48,061 bases of DNA from Planctomycetaceae bacterium (GCA_020850695.1 JADZEF010000053.1:1-48061), one strand, 5' to 3'; numbered from the stretch's first letter, positions 26,828 to 36,036 are shown. Numbers and translations are program-made. The notes: generated from the letters alone by a model not told the origin.

Positions 26828-29467
26828 ATGTTCACTAACCGCACCTTACTCTCGGCCCTGGCGGGAGCAGGTCTGGTCGCCACGCTGGCGGGAGTCGGCT
26901 TCGGACAGGCCCAGCCAGGCGGTCCGGCATTGAACCCGCCTGCCGCGTCGGATCCGGCGCTGCCGGATGCCGCCCCGGACGACAAGGACCCTAACCTGCC
27001 GGAAGGGGCGGAAGTCTATACGCGTGGACCACTTCACGAAGCCTTCGCCAAGCCCGTCACGAATGACCCGGCCGAAAGCCCGGTCATTTCGAAAAAGCCG
27101 CCGGAAGCGGTCGATGAAATCCCGCCGGACGAAAAGCCCGAGGGGAATAATGTCGTCTGGATTCCGGGATACTGGGCCTGGGATGAAGAACTCGATGACT
27201 TCCTGTGGGTGAGCGGACTGTGGCGTGATGCCCCACCGGGACGTCGCTGGGTCCCCGGCTATTGGACCGATGTGGATGACGGATACCGCTGGATCCAAGG
27301 AGCATGGGTCAATGCGGAAGCCGAGCAGTTGACCTACCTGCCCCAGCCCCCCGCGTCTCTTGAGACCGGGCCCTCAAGCGAAGCGCCCAGCGAACAGCAC
27401 ATCTGGGTTCCGGGCTACTGGGACTATGGCACATCTTACAACTGGCGCCCCGGATACTGGACTCCCTACCAGGAAGACTGGATCTGGGTTCCGCCCCATT
27501 ACCACTACACGCCGAGCGGTTTCCTCTTCGTCCCCGGCTACTGGGACTACCAGTTCGTCGACCGCGGGCTCGCCTTCGCCCCGGTTTACTTCAGCCGTCC
27601 GTGGGCCGGACCGTACTACCCCGCGGTCGTGGTGAATACGTGGTCGAACTTCTTCGTGAATCTGTTCGTCAGCCCGCGGACGGGCTGGTACGTCTACGGA
27701 AACTACTACAATCCGGTCTGGTCCCGGGCGGGCGTCGTTCCGTGGGATTCAGTCCACGGCGGGCGTCGTGGGTATGATCCGATCTTCGCGCACTATCACC
27801 ACCGTCATGGCGACGTCTTCACGAACCGCCTTCGCGGCTGGCACAACCACTACGTCAACAACGTCAACGACCGCCCGCCGGTGACCTGGTCGCGGCAGCG
27901 CGACTTCCTCCGCTCGCGGCCGAACGATGCGGCGGTGCGGCAGGCGGCCCTCGCGACCAGCCTCCGCCGCGTGACCCGCGACAACGATCAGCCGTTCCGG
28001 TTCGCTCACCTTAGCCGCGAGCAGCAGTCGGCCGCCCGTGAGCATGCCCGCGATCTCCGCACGTTCCAGCGGGAACGGGTCGACTTCGAAAAGCAGGGCA
28101 TCGCCGCAGGAGGACGCCGCGATAACGACAACCGCCCGCAACGGTCGCTGAAGCTGCCGAACGATCCGCGATTCCAGCGATCCGCGACGGTTTCTCGCAG
28201 TAACGAAACCCCGGTTCCGGGAGGACGTCCGGGAGCCAACATCCCGGGTCGAAACGACAACCAGCCGGGTGCGCCGGGCAATCGTCCGGGCCGAGGAAAT
28301 GAAGTCGGCAGGACTCCGAATCTCGATCCGCGTCCGGGTCGCGACAACGACCCGCCGGGAACTCGTCCGGGTCGTGGTCCAGGACGCGACAATCGCGACA
28401 ACCCGGGACGCGACAATCGGGACAACAGCGTCGCCGGACCGGGACGCGGGGATAATCCGCGAAATGACGCGGCGAACACACCCCGTCCGGGGCGACCGAC
28501 CATCCCAGGGGCCCGGCCGATGCCGAACGCCGATGACGAGAAGACGACCAACACGCCGCGTCCGAACATCCCGTCGCGGACGCCGGGAATCGGAACGAAT
28601 CGTCCGGGCGAACGTCCGACGATTCGCGGGCAGTCTCCCGAGACTCCGCGGAGCCCGCTTCCCGGAACGACGCCGGGAACGGGAACGCGGCCCGGGACGG
28701 GGACTCCGGGCGTGAATCCGGGGACCACTCCGGGAACCCGTCCTGGAGCGGGAACTCCAGGAACCACGCCGGGGACGCGTCCGGGCGGCAACATTCCGGG
28801 GCTTCGTCCGGGGTCGAATCCCGGATCGAATCCAGGCGTTGTGCCGGGTGGCGGCAACCGTCCGGGAGCCGGCGTGACGCCGAGCCTCCCTCGCTCGAAT
28901 CCTCCGGCGGCGGGGGGCGGCGTGCCGAACATCCCGCGGACGCAGACTCCGTCCATCCCACAGCAGCCGCGGGTTCCTTCCGCCACGCCGAGCATCCCTC
29001 AGCAACCGCGGGTTCCTTCGGCTACGCCGAGCATCCCGCAGCAGCCGCGGGTGCCGTCGGCAACTCCCAACATTCCACGATCGAGCCCGGGAGCGATTCC
29101 GGGGGGCGGCGGCGGACGTGCTCCGGGCGCGGGCGGGCAGCCGCGAACGCAGTTCACACCTTCGGTTCAACCGCGATCGTTCTCCCAACCGCAACAGTCA
29201 TTCTCCCAACCGCAACAGTCATTCTCCCAACCTCAACGATCGTTCTCTCAGCCGCAGCGATCGTTCACCCAACCGCAGCGGTCGTTCTCGCAGCCGCAGC
29301 GGTCGTTCACTCACCCGCAGCGATCGTTCTCGCAGCCTCGGATGGCGACGCCTCAGCCTCGTGCGCCGCAGATCCAGGCGCCGCAGATCCGCTCGCAGCC
29401 GCAGGCACGGCCGCAAGGACCGGCGGGGCGGGGAGGCCCGCAAGGAAATCGCGGTCGCGGCCGATAA
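26828..29467 (+). CDS. YXWGXW-repeat secreted protein with repetitive tail
   Basis: An 879-residue secreted protein. The signal peptide (1-26) ends near GFGQAQ. Residues about 105-260 hold repeated aromatic motifs of the YXWGXW family (VWIPGYWAWDEELDDFLW, WVPGYWTDVDDGYRW, WVPGYWDYGTSYNWRPGYW and WVPPHYHYTPSGFLFVPGYW), which form Trp/Tyr-rich beta units. A His-rich region around 320-350 follows. From about 455 the protein is low-complexity: RPGRDN-type blocks, Gly/Thr/Pro repeats (PGTTPGTRPGAGTPG), a QPRVPSATPSIPQ triplet and a run of SFSQPQ/RSFTQPQ units ending in Arg/Gly-rich sequence. The tail looks like an extended surface or matrix domain. ATG at 26828 is selected because it begins the signal peptide. 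A strong terminator follows. Confidence 0.9.
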   Translation: MFTNRTLLSALAGAGLVATLAGVGFGQAQPGGPALNPPAASDPALPDAAPDDKDPNLPEGAEVYTRGPLHEAFAKPVTNDPAESPVISKKPPEAVDEIPPDEKPEGNNVVWIPGYWAWDEELDDFLWVSGLWRDAPPGRRWVPGYWTDVDDGYRWIQGAWVNAEAEQLTYLPQPPASLETGPSSEAPSEQHIWVPGYWDYGTSYNWRPGYWTPYQEDWIWVPPHYHYTPSGFLFVPGYWDYQFVDRGLAFAPVYFSRPWAGPYYPAVVVNTWSNFFVNLFVSPRTGWYVYGNYYNPVWSRAGVVPWDSVHGGRRGYDPIFAHYHHRHGDVFTNRLRGWHNHYVNNVNDRPPVTWSRQRDFLRSRPNDAAVRQAALATSLRRVTRDNDQPFRFAHLSREQQSAAREHARDLRTFQRERVDFEKQGIAAGGRRDNDNRPQRSLKLPNDPRFQRSATVSRSNETPVPGGRPGANIPGRNDNQPGAPGNRPGRGNEVGRTPNLDPRPGRDNDPPGTRPGRGPGRDNRDNPGRDNRDNSVAGPGRGDNPRNDAANTPRPGRPTIPGARPMPNADDEKTTNTPRPNIPSRTPGIGTNRPGERPTIRGQSPETPRSPLPGTTPGTGTRPGTGTPGVNPGTTPGTRPGAGTPGTTPGTRPGGNIPGLRPGSNPGSNPGVVPGGGNRPGAGVTPSLPRSNPPAAGGGVPNIPRTQTPSIPQQPRVPSATPSIPQQPRVPSATPSIPQQPRVPSATPNIPRSSPGAIPGGGGGRAPGAGGQPRTQFTPSVQPRSFSQPQQSFSQPQQSFSQPQRSFSQPQRSFTQPQRSFSQPQRSFTHPQRSFSQPRMATPQPRAPQIQAPQIRSQPQARPQGPAGRGGPQGNRGRGR

Positions 29468-29506
29468 CGTCGCAGGTTCTGAACACCCGGGATATCCCAA
29501 AGCAGC

Positions 29507-29549
29507 AGGCCCTCGAAGCTGGAAACGGTTTCGAGGGCCTCGCTTTTTT
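29507..29549 (+). terminator. Intrinsic terminator after the YXWGXW gene
   Basis: AGGCCCTCGAA (29507-29517) pairs with TTCGAGGGCCT (29530-29540) and is followed by a run of T residues (TTTTTT at about 29543-29548). Confidence 0.85.
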
Positions 29550-29680
29550 GATGATCCCGTTGAGCCCGGCTCGTCGCCGTCGCAAGCGCCCTCGTTCGTG
29601 GTTCGAACGGTTCTCCGGCGAGCCGTCTCGCAGCGATCAATGCAGGCGCCTGACGCCGCGTTTCGACACGAAGCGGCAAT

Positions 29681-30694
29681 CTACTTGTCGACTGGCAGCG
29701 TGATCGGGGCCGGGCGGTCGTAAGCGACCGAGGGGGTGTGCGAGTCGGCGAGGGGCTGCCTGAGTTGAACGGGACGCAGGTAGTCGAACGGATCGGGGAT
29801 CATAAGCCGCTCTGGCGGCGGTGAGACGGGATCGTTGAAGGCGAGCGGCGACAGGAGCGACTTCCATGCGGACGCTGCGCCCGGGTCATCGTGGATCTGC
29901 GGCTTGAGGTCGAAGGGTGCGGCCGTCTGAGCGAGCGGGGGCATTTCATCCGGCGCGGGTGACGAGACGTATGTGCGGGCGACGTAGGAGAACGCCGGCT
30001 GCTCGGGGACGAGGCTGGTCGAAAACTCCGGCGGCTGCGGACGATCGAGCGTGGGCAACACGCGTTTGATGAGCGGATGTTCGAGGGGGAACGAGCGCGA
30101 CTCGCCCGAGGGGAGCGGTGTGGTAAACGACCAGAGCTGCCGATCGGTGACATCTGGAAAGCGCGGTGCGGGGCGGCTGGGTTCAGCCACCCACGGCGGA
30201 TTGGGCAGCTCGACTTTCCGCGGAGGCGGCAGGCGTTCGGCTTGGAGTTTTCCCGCGGGGTCGTCGCGGAACTGAAACGGAGCGGCCGCCGGCGATCCGC
30301 CCCTCAGTGTGGTCGAGGCGGCCGGAGGCGCAGCGGCGATCTCGGTCGCGGGCGTTGTGAGGGATGTTTGGGCCGAAGCCGCGTCCTTCGTGATCGTGGA
30401 GACGGATTTCGCTTCGACCAATTCTTCAGAGGCCCCGCGAGATAACGGCGGCTGATTGGCGGTTGGCTCGATTGCGTTTGCCGGGGGGACCAGCGACTCC
30501 GTCTCTGGTCGAGGCTTCGAATCGACGGCAACCCGAACCTCGCTGGAGGGCGCCTGGGCGGATGACGAACCCTCGTCGACGCTTGGCGTGACGGATGGAG
30601 TCCGCGTTGCGCCGCAGCCGGTCATCAGGATTCCGAGGCCGGCAAGGCCGGCGAGCCCGCGAAGGCGCCAGTGAGTCCACGTGAATCTCGGCAT
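29681..30694 (-). CDS. Proline-rich lipoprotein of unknown function
   Basis: A 337-residue lipoprotein. The N-terminal helix is followed by a lipobox LMTGC at residues 24-28 (Cys28 as lipid anchor), preceded by an Arg-containing n-region. The mature part is rich in Pro, Ser, Ala and Thr and mostly unstructured, with short phrases near the C-terminus (LMIPDPFDYLRPVQLRQPL). I recognise no domain. Acidic and basic residues are evenly spread. It lies 60 bp downstream of the YdjY-domain gene on the same strand, so both are probably one transcript. Function unknown; a flexible outer-membrane-linked protein is an inference. Confidence 0.78.
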   Translation of the reverse strand: MPRFTWTHWRLRGLAGLAGLGILMTGCGATRTPSVTPSVDEGSSSAQAPSSEVRVAVDSKPRPETESLVPPANAIEPTANQPPLSRGASEELVEAKSVSTITKDAASAQTSLTTPATEIAAAPPAASTTLRGGSPAAAPFQFRDDPAGKLQAERLPPPRKVELPNPPWVAEPSRPAPRFPDVTDRQLWSFTTPLPSGESRSFPLEHPLIKRVLPTLDRPQPPEFSTSLVPEQPAFSYVARTYVSSPAPDEMPPLAQTAAPFDLKPQIHDDPGAASAWKSLLSPLAFNDPVSPPPERLMIPDPFDYLRPVQLRQPLADSHTPSVAYDRPAPITLPVDK

Positions 30695-30754
30695 TGGACA
30701 ACCCCGTGCGTCACGCGAAGACGATGGTCGACTCTCGAGAAATCACCGCAGCCG

Positions 30755-31435
30755 TTACGGCACTTCAATCAGCAGCTTCACCGCGGTTCCGATTTCGGGC
30801 AGCACCTTCGGGTTCGTCTCGAGCTTGATCAGCTTTTCGTCCTTCAAAGTCAGGTTCGACTGAAAGACGGTTTCGTCGGTCACGGGGAAGATTGAAATGA
30901 GCGTTCCTGAGTCGTCGGCCGCGTAGATCTCGGGCTTGTCGGGATCGGTTTTCTTCGACGCCGAACCGGTGAAATGCCACTTGAGCTTTGGCAGCGTCTT
31001 TCCGGTCTTTTTGTCGACCATCGTCTTTTCGACGCCCAACTTGCGGGTGGTTCCGCCCGGGCCCGGGATTTCGAGCGACAGGACGACTTCAGGGCCGGCG
31101 GCCACCGCGTCCTCGCCGCGGGCGGGCTTCCCCGCCTTGAGGCCGAGGCTTTCGACGGCCTTGTGAATCTCGCTGGGCGCGACGTCGATCGTGACGACCG
31201 TTTCGTGCGCCTTCTTCCCCTTAGGATGCGGATGGCAGGCGACAACCTCGAGCGGATAGATGTCGGCGAGGTTCGGCAGCTTGCGCAGCGCGATTTTTGC
31301 GGGAACGGAGATGGTCTTCTTGTCTTTGTCGACGACCACGCCTTCGGACTTTTTCTCGTCGGCAGCCATGAGGGGCTGGCACGCCAAAGCCAGCGACCAG
31401 AGTGCCATCATCACCGAAGTGCGTGGGAGAGCCAT
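30755..31435 (-). CDS. YdjY-domain secreted protein
   Basis: A 226-residue secreted protein with a signal peptide (1-25, ALACQPLMAAD). The mature domain matches the YdjY layout known from planctomycetes and proteobacteria: VVVDKDKKTISVPAKIAL, a HETVVTIDVAPSEIHKAVESLG segment and the later strands KLKWHFTGSASKK and IYAADDSGTLISIF. YdjY proteins are annotated with redox-associated ferredoxin-like operons in some organisms; in this window no such partner is present, so function stays open. The lipoprotein gene follows after 60 bp. Confidence 0.85.
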   Translation of the reverse strand: MALPRTSVMMALWSLALACQPLMAADEKKSEGVVVDKDKKTISVPAKIALRKLPNLADIYPLEVVACHPHPKGKKAHETVVTIDVAPSEIHKAVESLGLKAGKPARGEDAVAAGPEVVLSLEIPGPGGTTRKLGVEKTMVDKKTGKTLPKLKWHFTGSASKKTDPDKPEIYAADDSGTLISIFPVTDETVFQSNLTLKDEKLIKLETNPKVLPEIGTAVKLLIEVP

Positions 31436-31482
31436 CGTCGTGAGTTCCTCTGGGAACCTCGGGTCAGGGGACTCGCGGAATC

Positions 31483-31571
31483 GTAGTCCGGCCTTCCAAG
31501 GCCGGACAGAAAGAATGCTGCCGTCCCGGTGAGAATCACTTTCGCCTCCCGGCCTGGGAAGGCCGGGCTAC
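31483..31571. repeat. REPIN-like element, GGCCTTCCAAGGCC family, copy 1
   Basis: The left arm at 31483-31507 begins GTAG and carries CCGGCCTTCCAAGGCCGG; the inverted right arm at 31548-31571 ends in CTAC. Total length is 89 bp. A second copy with the same arms is at 35315-35377. Confidence 0.8.
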
Positions 31572-31593
31572 GGCAAGACCGAGCGTCAGCGTC

Positions 31594-33474
31594 CTAAACC
31601 GCTTCCGCCTCTTTATCTTTGCGGCGGGCGCGGGTTCGTTTCGCCTCCTCCGGAGGTTTTTCCGAAGTTTCCGGCAGGCTCCTCACGCACACCAGGCAGA
31701 CGTCATCCCGCTGCGCCTGGCCGGCACAGAACTTTTCGACGTCTGCGATGATGCCGTCCGCCAGGTCTTCGGCCGTCGTGATTGTCGCCGCAGCAATGTA
31801 CTTCGAGAGTCGATCGCGGCCGTAGAGCTCATCGTCGGCGTTCATCGATTCGTTGATGCCGTCGGTGTACAGCGTCAACGTGTCACCCGGCTCGAAGGGG
31901 AGCCGCGCCTCGGTGAAGACCTGGTTCGGAAGCACTCCCAGCGGCAGCCCCGACTCGTTCCGTCCCAGCACGCGCAGCTCGCCCGCCGCGGTGCGGACGA
32001 CCGGCGGCGGATGCCCGGCGTTCGCGACCACCATTTCCTTTTTCGCCGGATCGATGATGGCCACGACGCATGTGATGAAGCGATGCCCGAGGCCGCTTGT
32101 CGCCAGTTCGGTGTTGAGCCCGGTCAGCGCCGTCGCCGCATTGGGAGATGACAGAAGGTGGAAGCGTGCGGCCGAGTAAAGCCGGGCCATCAACAGCGCG
32201 GCCGAGATCCCCTTGCCGGCAACGTCCCCCACCGCCACCGCCACGCGGTTGCCGGGAAGGACAACGTAATCGAAGTAGTCGCCGCCGACGTGCAGGGCCG
32301 CCTCGTAACGGTCGAAGAATTCGAGCCCCTCGACTTTGGGAGGCTGGTGCGGGAGGAAGCCGAGCTGGATCTGCCGGGCGATCTCGAGGTCCTTGCGGGT
32401 CTCGTTGTCGCGGAGCTGTGCGGCGTGCAGCCGAGCGTTCTCGACAGCCAGGCCGGCCTGCGAAGCGACCGCCACCAGAAGGTCGAGGTCGTCGTTCGAG
32501 AACTGGTGGCGGACGTCCTTCGTGTCGATCTGGATCACGCCGAGCGGCTCGCCCGATTTTCCCATGAAGGGGACGCACATCATCGAGCGGATCATCAGCC
32601 CCGAGAGGCTCTGGCTCGAATCGAAGCGGGGGTCCTGCACCGCATCGGCGCTCAGGATGGCCTGCCCCTTCTTCAACGCGTGGCGGACGATCGTCATGCT
32701 GACGCGGACCGTGTTCTCCGCATCCGGGTTGCGGGTCTTGGTCGCCTTGACGAAGAGCTTGTTGCGCTCGGGATCCTTCAGAATGATGAAGCCTTCATCG
32801 GCTTGCGGGTAGATCTGGAAGAGCCCGTCGAGAATCTTCTGCAACACGTCGCTCAGGTTCAGGACCGAGACGAGCGCCTTGCTGATATCGAGGATGGCCC
32901 GCAGCTTGGCCTCGGGCTTGACCCCCAGCCGTAGGTTGCTGCTTGACCGGACGTCGAGCGTGCTGATGATCGATGATTTGTCTTTATTGACGGCTGTCTC
33001 GGGCGCGACGACCACGCCAGGGATGCTCGAGCCGATCGAGTGGATCGATGGGTGATCGCCCCCTTTGGCCGTCTCGCGTTCGAGCTCCTCGGCGTCGTCG
33101 ACGGAATCGCCGACGGCTTCCAGTTCATCCGACGGCGGAGCCCCTCGCGATTTCACCACCACGACGGGGCCTTCGCCGTCCGGCATCGTCGCGCGGAACT
33201 GAAAAACGAGATCGCAGACCTTCAGTTCATCGCGGTCGTGGAGCTCGGTGCGTCCTTCGATGACGACCTGGTTCAGAAAGGTCTTGTTGCGGCTGCGGAG
33301 GTCTTCGAGAAAGAAGCTCCCGTGACTCTCGAGAATCTGAGCGTGTTCGCGGCTGACGGCGGCGTTGTCCAGCACCACCTCGCACGAGGGATGGCGGCCG
33401 AGCACGGTGCGTTCGCCGCGGAGCTCGAACACCTGTCCGGCGTTCGTTCCTTTGATGACTTTGAGGAATGCCAC
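31594..33474 (-). CDS. FHA-GAF-SpoIIE/RsbU-type phosphatase (second copy)
   Basis: A 626-residue paralogue of the phosphatase at 5898-7583. FHA occupies residues 1-95 (VLGRHPSCEVVLDNAAVSREHAQIL), an acidic linker follows (about 100-185), then a GAF domain (about 190-365) and the SpoIIE/PP2C domain (about 385-600; GGDYFDYV, VGDVAGKGISAALL, LYTDGINES). The C-terminus adds a basic tail (KRTRARRKDKEAEAV) absent from the first copy. I use the GTG at 33474, giving MAFLKVIKG directly at the first FHA strand; the in-frame ATG at 33588 would add an Arg-rich stretch. Dephosphorylation of a phosphoserine/threonine regulator is the family role. Repeat 31483-31571 lies between it and the YdjY gene. Confidence 0.9.
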   Translation of the reverse strand: MAFLKVIKGTNAGQVFELRGERTVLGRHPSCEVVLDNAAVSREHAQILESHGSFFLEDLRSRNKTFLNQVVIEGRTELHDRDELKVCDLVFQFRATMPDGEGPVVVVKSRGAPPSDELEAVGDSVDDAEELERETAKGGDHPSIHSIGSSIPGVVVAPETAVNKDKSSIISTLDVRSSSNLRLGVKPEAKLRAILDISKALVSVLNLSDVLQKILDGLFQIYPQADEGFIILKDPERNKLFVKATKTRNPDAENTVRVSMTIVRHALKKGQAILSADAVQDPRFDSSQSLSGLMIRSMMCVPFMGKSGEPLGVIQIDTKDVRHQFSNDDLDLLVAVASQAGLAVENARLHAAQLRDNETRKDLEIARQIQLGFLPHQPPKVEGLEFFDRYEAALHVGGDYFDYVVLPGNRVAVAVGDVAGKGISAALLMARLYSAARFHLLSSPNAATALTGLNTELATSGLGHRFITCVVAIIDPAKKEMVVANAGHPPPVVRTAAGELRVLGRNESGLPLGVLPNQVFTEARLPFEPGDTLTLYTDGINESMNADDELYGRDRLSKYIAAATITTAEDLADGIIADVEKFCAGQAQRDDVCLVCVRSLPETSEKPPEEAKRTRARRKDKEAEAV

Positions 33475-33913
33475 GTCAACCGTCACTCTCAAAAGCGAGA
33501 TGGACTTCGTCCAGCCGGTCCTGCGGCGACGGAGATCACTCGACCGCATCCGGCGCGGTCGAACGGACGGCCCGACGAGCCGTTGCACGAATGTCCTGGT
33601 TTGGGTGGAGACATTCGCGTGTAGTTTACCGGCCGCGAAAGGTGCGGGTCAACGAGTGTTAAGACTTACCGGACAAAACCATAGGCGCACGTTGTGGATC
33701 TCGGGTCGACCTGAGCCGGTCCTTGGATGGTCACGGAGCGGCGCACTCAAGGTTTTTCCCTCAATTCGTCCGGCCAAAACGAATTTACGTCCTATTCAAG
33801 GATGCACCAATTGACGGGGCCTACGCCGTTCAATATCGTTGAAGATTTTGATGCGTCGAGCCCGATCCTTCCCAGGAAGGCCGCCTCCCCGACTTCCCCC
33901 GACGGAGTTCCCC
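33475..33913. promoter_or_regulatory. Spacer between divergent phosphatase and DUF1501 genes
   Basis: This 439-bp spacer separates the second phosphatase gene (minus strand) from a DUF1501 gene (plus strand) and should hold both promoters. I see no gene and no repeat of the families listed here. No convincing -35/-10 pair stands out. Confidence 0.35.
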
Positions 33914-35218
33914 ATGCTGACGTTCCTCTCTCGGAAGACGTTTCGCGATTGTGACGGACAGACCCGTCGCGACTTTCTGAAGGTCGGCGGCCTGGGGCTC
34001 ACAGGAATGGGCTTGCCGGCGCTGTTGCAGGCCCGAGCCGAAGCGGCGAGCACGGGGGCGACCGTCAAGGAGACGTCGGTGGTGTGGCTGTGGCTCGGCG
34101 GCGGACCGACGCACGTCGAGACCTTCGACCCGAAAATGACGGCCCCCTCCGAGTACCGCAGCGTCACGGGCGAAGTCGCCACGCGGCTCCCCGGAGTGAC
34201 ACTCGGCGGCAACTTCGAACGCATGGCCGATGTCGCCGACAAGATGTCCTTCGTCCGCTCGTTCGCCCACACCAACAGCGGGCATGGCGGCGGCACGCAC
34301 TACGTCATGACGGGGTATGACAACCGGAACATCGATAACGGCGGGCTGCCGAGCCGTCCGTCGATCGGCTCGATCGTCTCGAAGGCTCGCGGCGCCAATC
34401 ACCCGCATACCGGGATGCCGACCTACGTCCGCGTCGGCAACATCGGCTCGGACGGCCCCGCCTTCCTTGGCACCGCCTACGCTCCGTTCCAGACGAACGG
34501 CCCCGCCCGGAAGAACATGGAGCTGACGACTTCGTCCGACCGCGTCGGCGAGCGTCGGGAGCTTCTCACGCAGTTCGATCGCTATCGCCGTCAGGCCGAC
34601 AACTCTGGCATCATGGAAGGGCTGAACGCATTCGAGCAGCAGGCCTTCAGCCTGGTGTTGGGAAGCGCGCCCGAAGCGTTCGACCTCAAGAAGGAAAACC
34701 CGAAGACGGTCGAAGCCTATGGAAAGGACCTCGGCGAACAACTGCTGGTGGCTCGCCGCCTGTGCGAAGCGGGATGCGGGTTCGTCACGGTCAGCTTTGG
34801 CGGCTGGGACATGCACGGGAACATCAAGCAGGCGATGGACCGCAACGGCCCGAAGGTTGACCGCGCCGTGTCCGCTTTCGTCAATGACCTGCACGCCCGC
34901 GGTCTTCAGGACCGCGTCCTGCTGGTCATCACGGGCGAGTTCGGACGCACGCCCCGCATCAACCGGAACGCCGGACGCGATCACTGGGCTCCGCTCAGCA
35001 CGCTCGCTCTCGCGGGTGGCGGACTCAGGATGGGGCAGGTGATCGGACGCTCGGACTCCAAGGCGTTCCGTCCCGAATCGGCCCCGATCGGCCCGCAGGA
35101 TCTGATGGCGACCGTGTTCGATGTCCTTGGCATCGATCGCAAGCTGCAGTTCAACAACCAGGGGGGCCGCCCCGTCTACATGATCGAGAACGGCAATCCG
35201 ATCAGCGAACTGATCTGA
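33914..35218 (+). CDS. DUF1501 secreted protein (copy 2)
   Basis: A 434-residue DUF1501 protein with a twin-arginine-type signal (QTRRDFLKVGGLGLTGMG). Core motifs are LWLGGGPTHVETFDPK, SFAHTNSGHGGGTHYVMTG, VSFGGWDMHGNIKQ and ITGEFGRTPRINRNAGRDHW. ATG at 33914 is selected since an upstream in-frame ATG at 33839 would prepend an Arg/Pro-rich stretch without reason. It is an unaccompanied copy: no DUF1549/1553 gene is adjacent. A terminator hairpin follows. Confidence 0.93.
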   Translation: MLTFLSRKTFRDCDGQTRRDFLKVGGLGLTGMGLPALLQARAEAASTGATVKETSVVWLWLGGGPTHVETFDPKMTAPSEYRSVTGEVATRLPGVTLGGNFERMADVADKMSFVRSFAHTNSGHGGGTHYVMTGYDNRNIDNGGLPSRPSIGSIVSKARGANHPHTGMPTYVRVGNIGSDGPAFLGTAYAPFQTNGPARKNMELTTSSDRVGERRELLTQFDRYRRQADNSGIMEGLNAFEQQAFSLVLGSAPEAFDLKKENPKTVEAYGKDLGEQLLVARRLCEAGCGFVTVSFGGWDMHGNIKQAMDRNGPKVDRAVSAFVNDLHARGLQDRVLLVITGEFGRTPRINRNAGRDHWAPLSTLALAGGGLRMGQVIGRSDSKAFRPESAPIGPQDLMATVFDVLGIDRKLQFNNQGGRPVYMIENGNPISELI

Positions 35219-35269
35219 GCCGCTTGCGACATCGCGGGGCTTTGCCTTTCTCATCATTGTCGAAACACA

Positions 35270-35310
35270 ACGCCGGGCGCTGCGAATCTCGCAGTGCCCG
35301 GCGTCTTTTC
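35270..35310 (+). terminator. Intrinsic terminator after DUF1501 copy 2
   Basis: ACGCCGGGCGCTGCGA pairs with TCGCAGTGCCCGGCGT (one mismatch, 3-nt loop), followed by CTTTTC. It directly precedes the REPIN-like element at 35315-35377. Confidence 0.8.
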
Positions 35311-35314
35311 TTTC

Positions 35315-35377
35315 GTAGCCCGGCCTTCCAAGGCCGGGTCGAGTCAGTTGGTGTCCGGCCTTGGAAGGCCGGACTAC
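35315..35377. repeat. REPIN-like element, GGCCTTCCAAGGCC family, copy 2
   Basis: GTAG begins the left arm (35315-35339, CCCGGCCTTCCAAGGCCGGG) and CTAC closes the inverted right arm (35354-35377). At 63 bp it is the most compact element in the window. It lies just after a terminator and ends 4 bp before the stop of the cysteine-rich gene. Confidence 0.8.
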
Positions 35378-35381
35378 GCGA

Positions 35382-35849
35382 TCACTTCTTCGCGCACTTC
35401 GGGCAGCCGGTCACCGAGCCGGGAAGCTCGGCGACGGCAAACTCGCGCGAGTCATCCTGCTCGCAGCACGCGGCGACTTTCTTCGCCTTCGCGCAGCACG
35501 CCGGCAACTCCGCCGATGTGTTGAACAGCGACTCACCGCGGATCGAAGCGGTCTTCGTCGACTCCTTCCCGCAGCACGCCTTCTGCTGATCGCAGCAGGT
35601 CTCTCCGGTCTGGCAGCACTTCTGCACGCCGACGCAGCAATCGCGCCGCTCGGCGCAGCACTTCTGCCCCTTCTCGCAGCAGCCCAGCCGTTTGTCAGCC
35701 ACACAGCAGGCGCTTTGCGGTTTGCAGCACTTCAACTGCAGCTCGCAACAGGTCTTCGTCTTCTCATCGGTGCGGGCCTCGTCACCGACAAACGCCACCG
35801 AAAGCAGCGCCGTCGGCAACCAGGCCAGTGTCAAAAAGCTCTTGAACAT
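35382..35849 (-). CDS. Secreted cysteine-rich protein with CCxxxxx heptads
   Basis: A 155-residue protein with a signal peptide (1-24) followed by a striking repeat. Eleven Cys-Cys pairs occur, nine of them nearly contiguous (about residues 36-100) with the pattern CC plus five residues (seven in one case): CCELQLKCCKPQSACC, then CCEKGQKCCAERRDCC and so on. Two further CC pairs and a terminal CPKC bring the total to 24 cysteines. I chose the ATG at 35849, preceded by GGAGA. No named family is recognised; metal binding or disulfide crosslinking in the envelope are inferences. A second Cys-rich secreted protein lies 187 bp upstream on the same strand, probably in the same transcript. Confidence 0.85.
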   Translation of the reverse strand: MFKSFLTLAWLPTALLSVAFVGDEARTDEKTKTCCELQLKCCKPQSACCVADKRLGCCEKGQKCCAERRDCCVGVQKCCQTGETCCDQQKACCGKESTKTASIRGESLFNTSAELPACCAKAKKVAACCEQDDSREFAVAELPGSVTGCPKCAKK

Positions 35850-36036
35850 CGCAATCTCCAGGTCATCGTCCGCAGCGCGGACGGAGGGTTCGAAACGTGC
35901 CAGCCGGATCATCTCGCCTCGAAGCGAGCGGCGTGGCACGACAGTCTTGAACTCAACACGTTCCCGGAACCATGGATCCGGGCCGGTTCATTCCACACGA
36001 CGAAGCGTGGAAGAGGAGCGAGTAGCCAGCCGCAAC

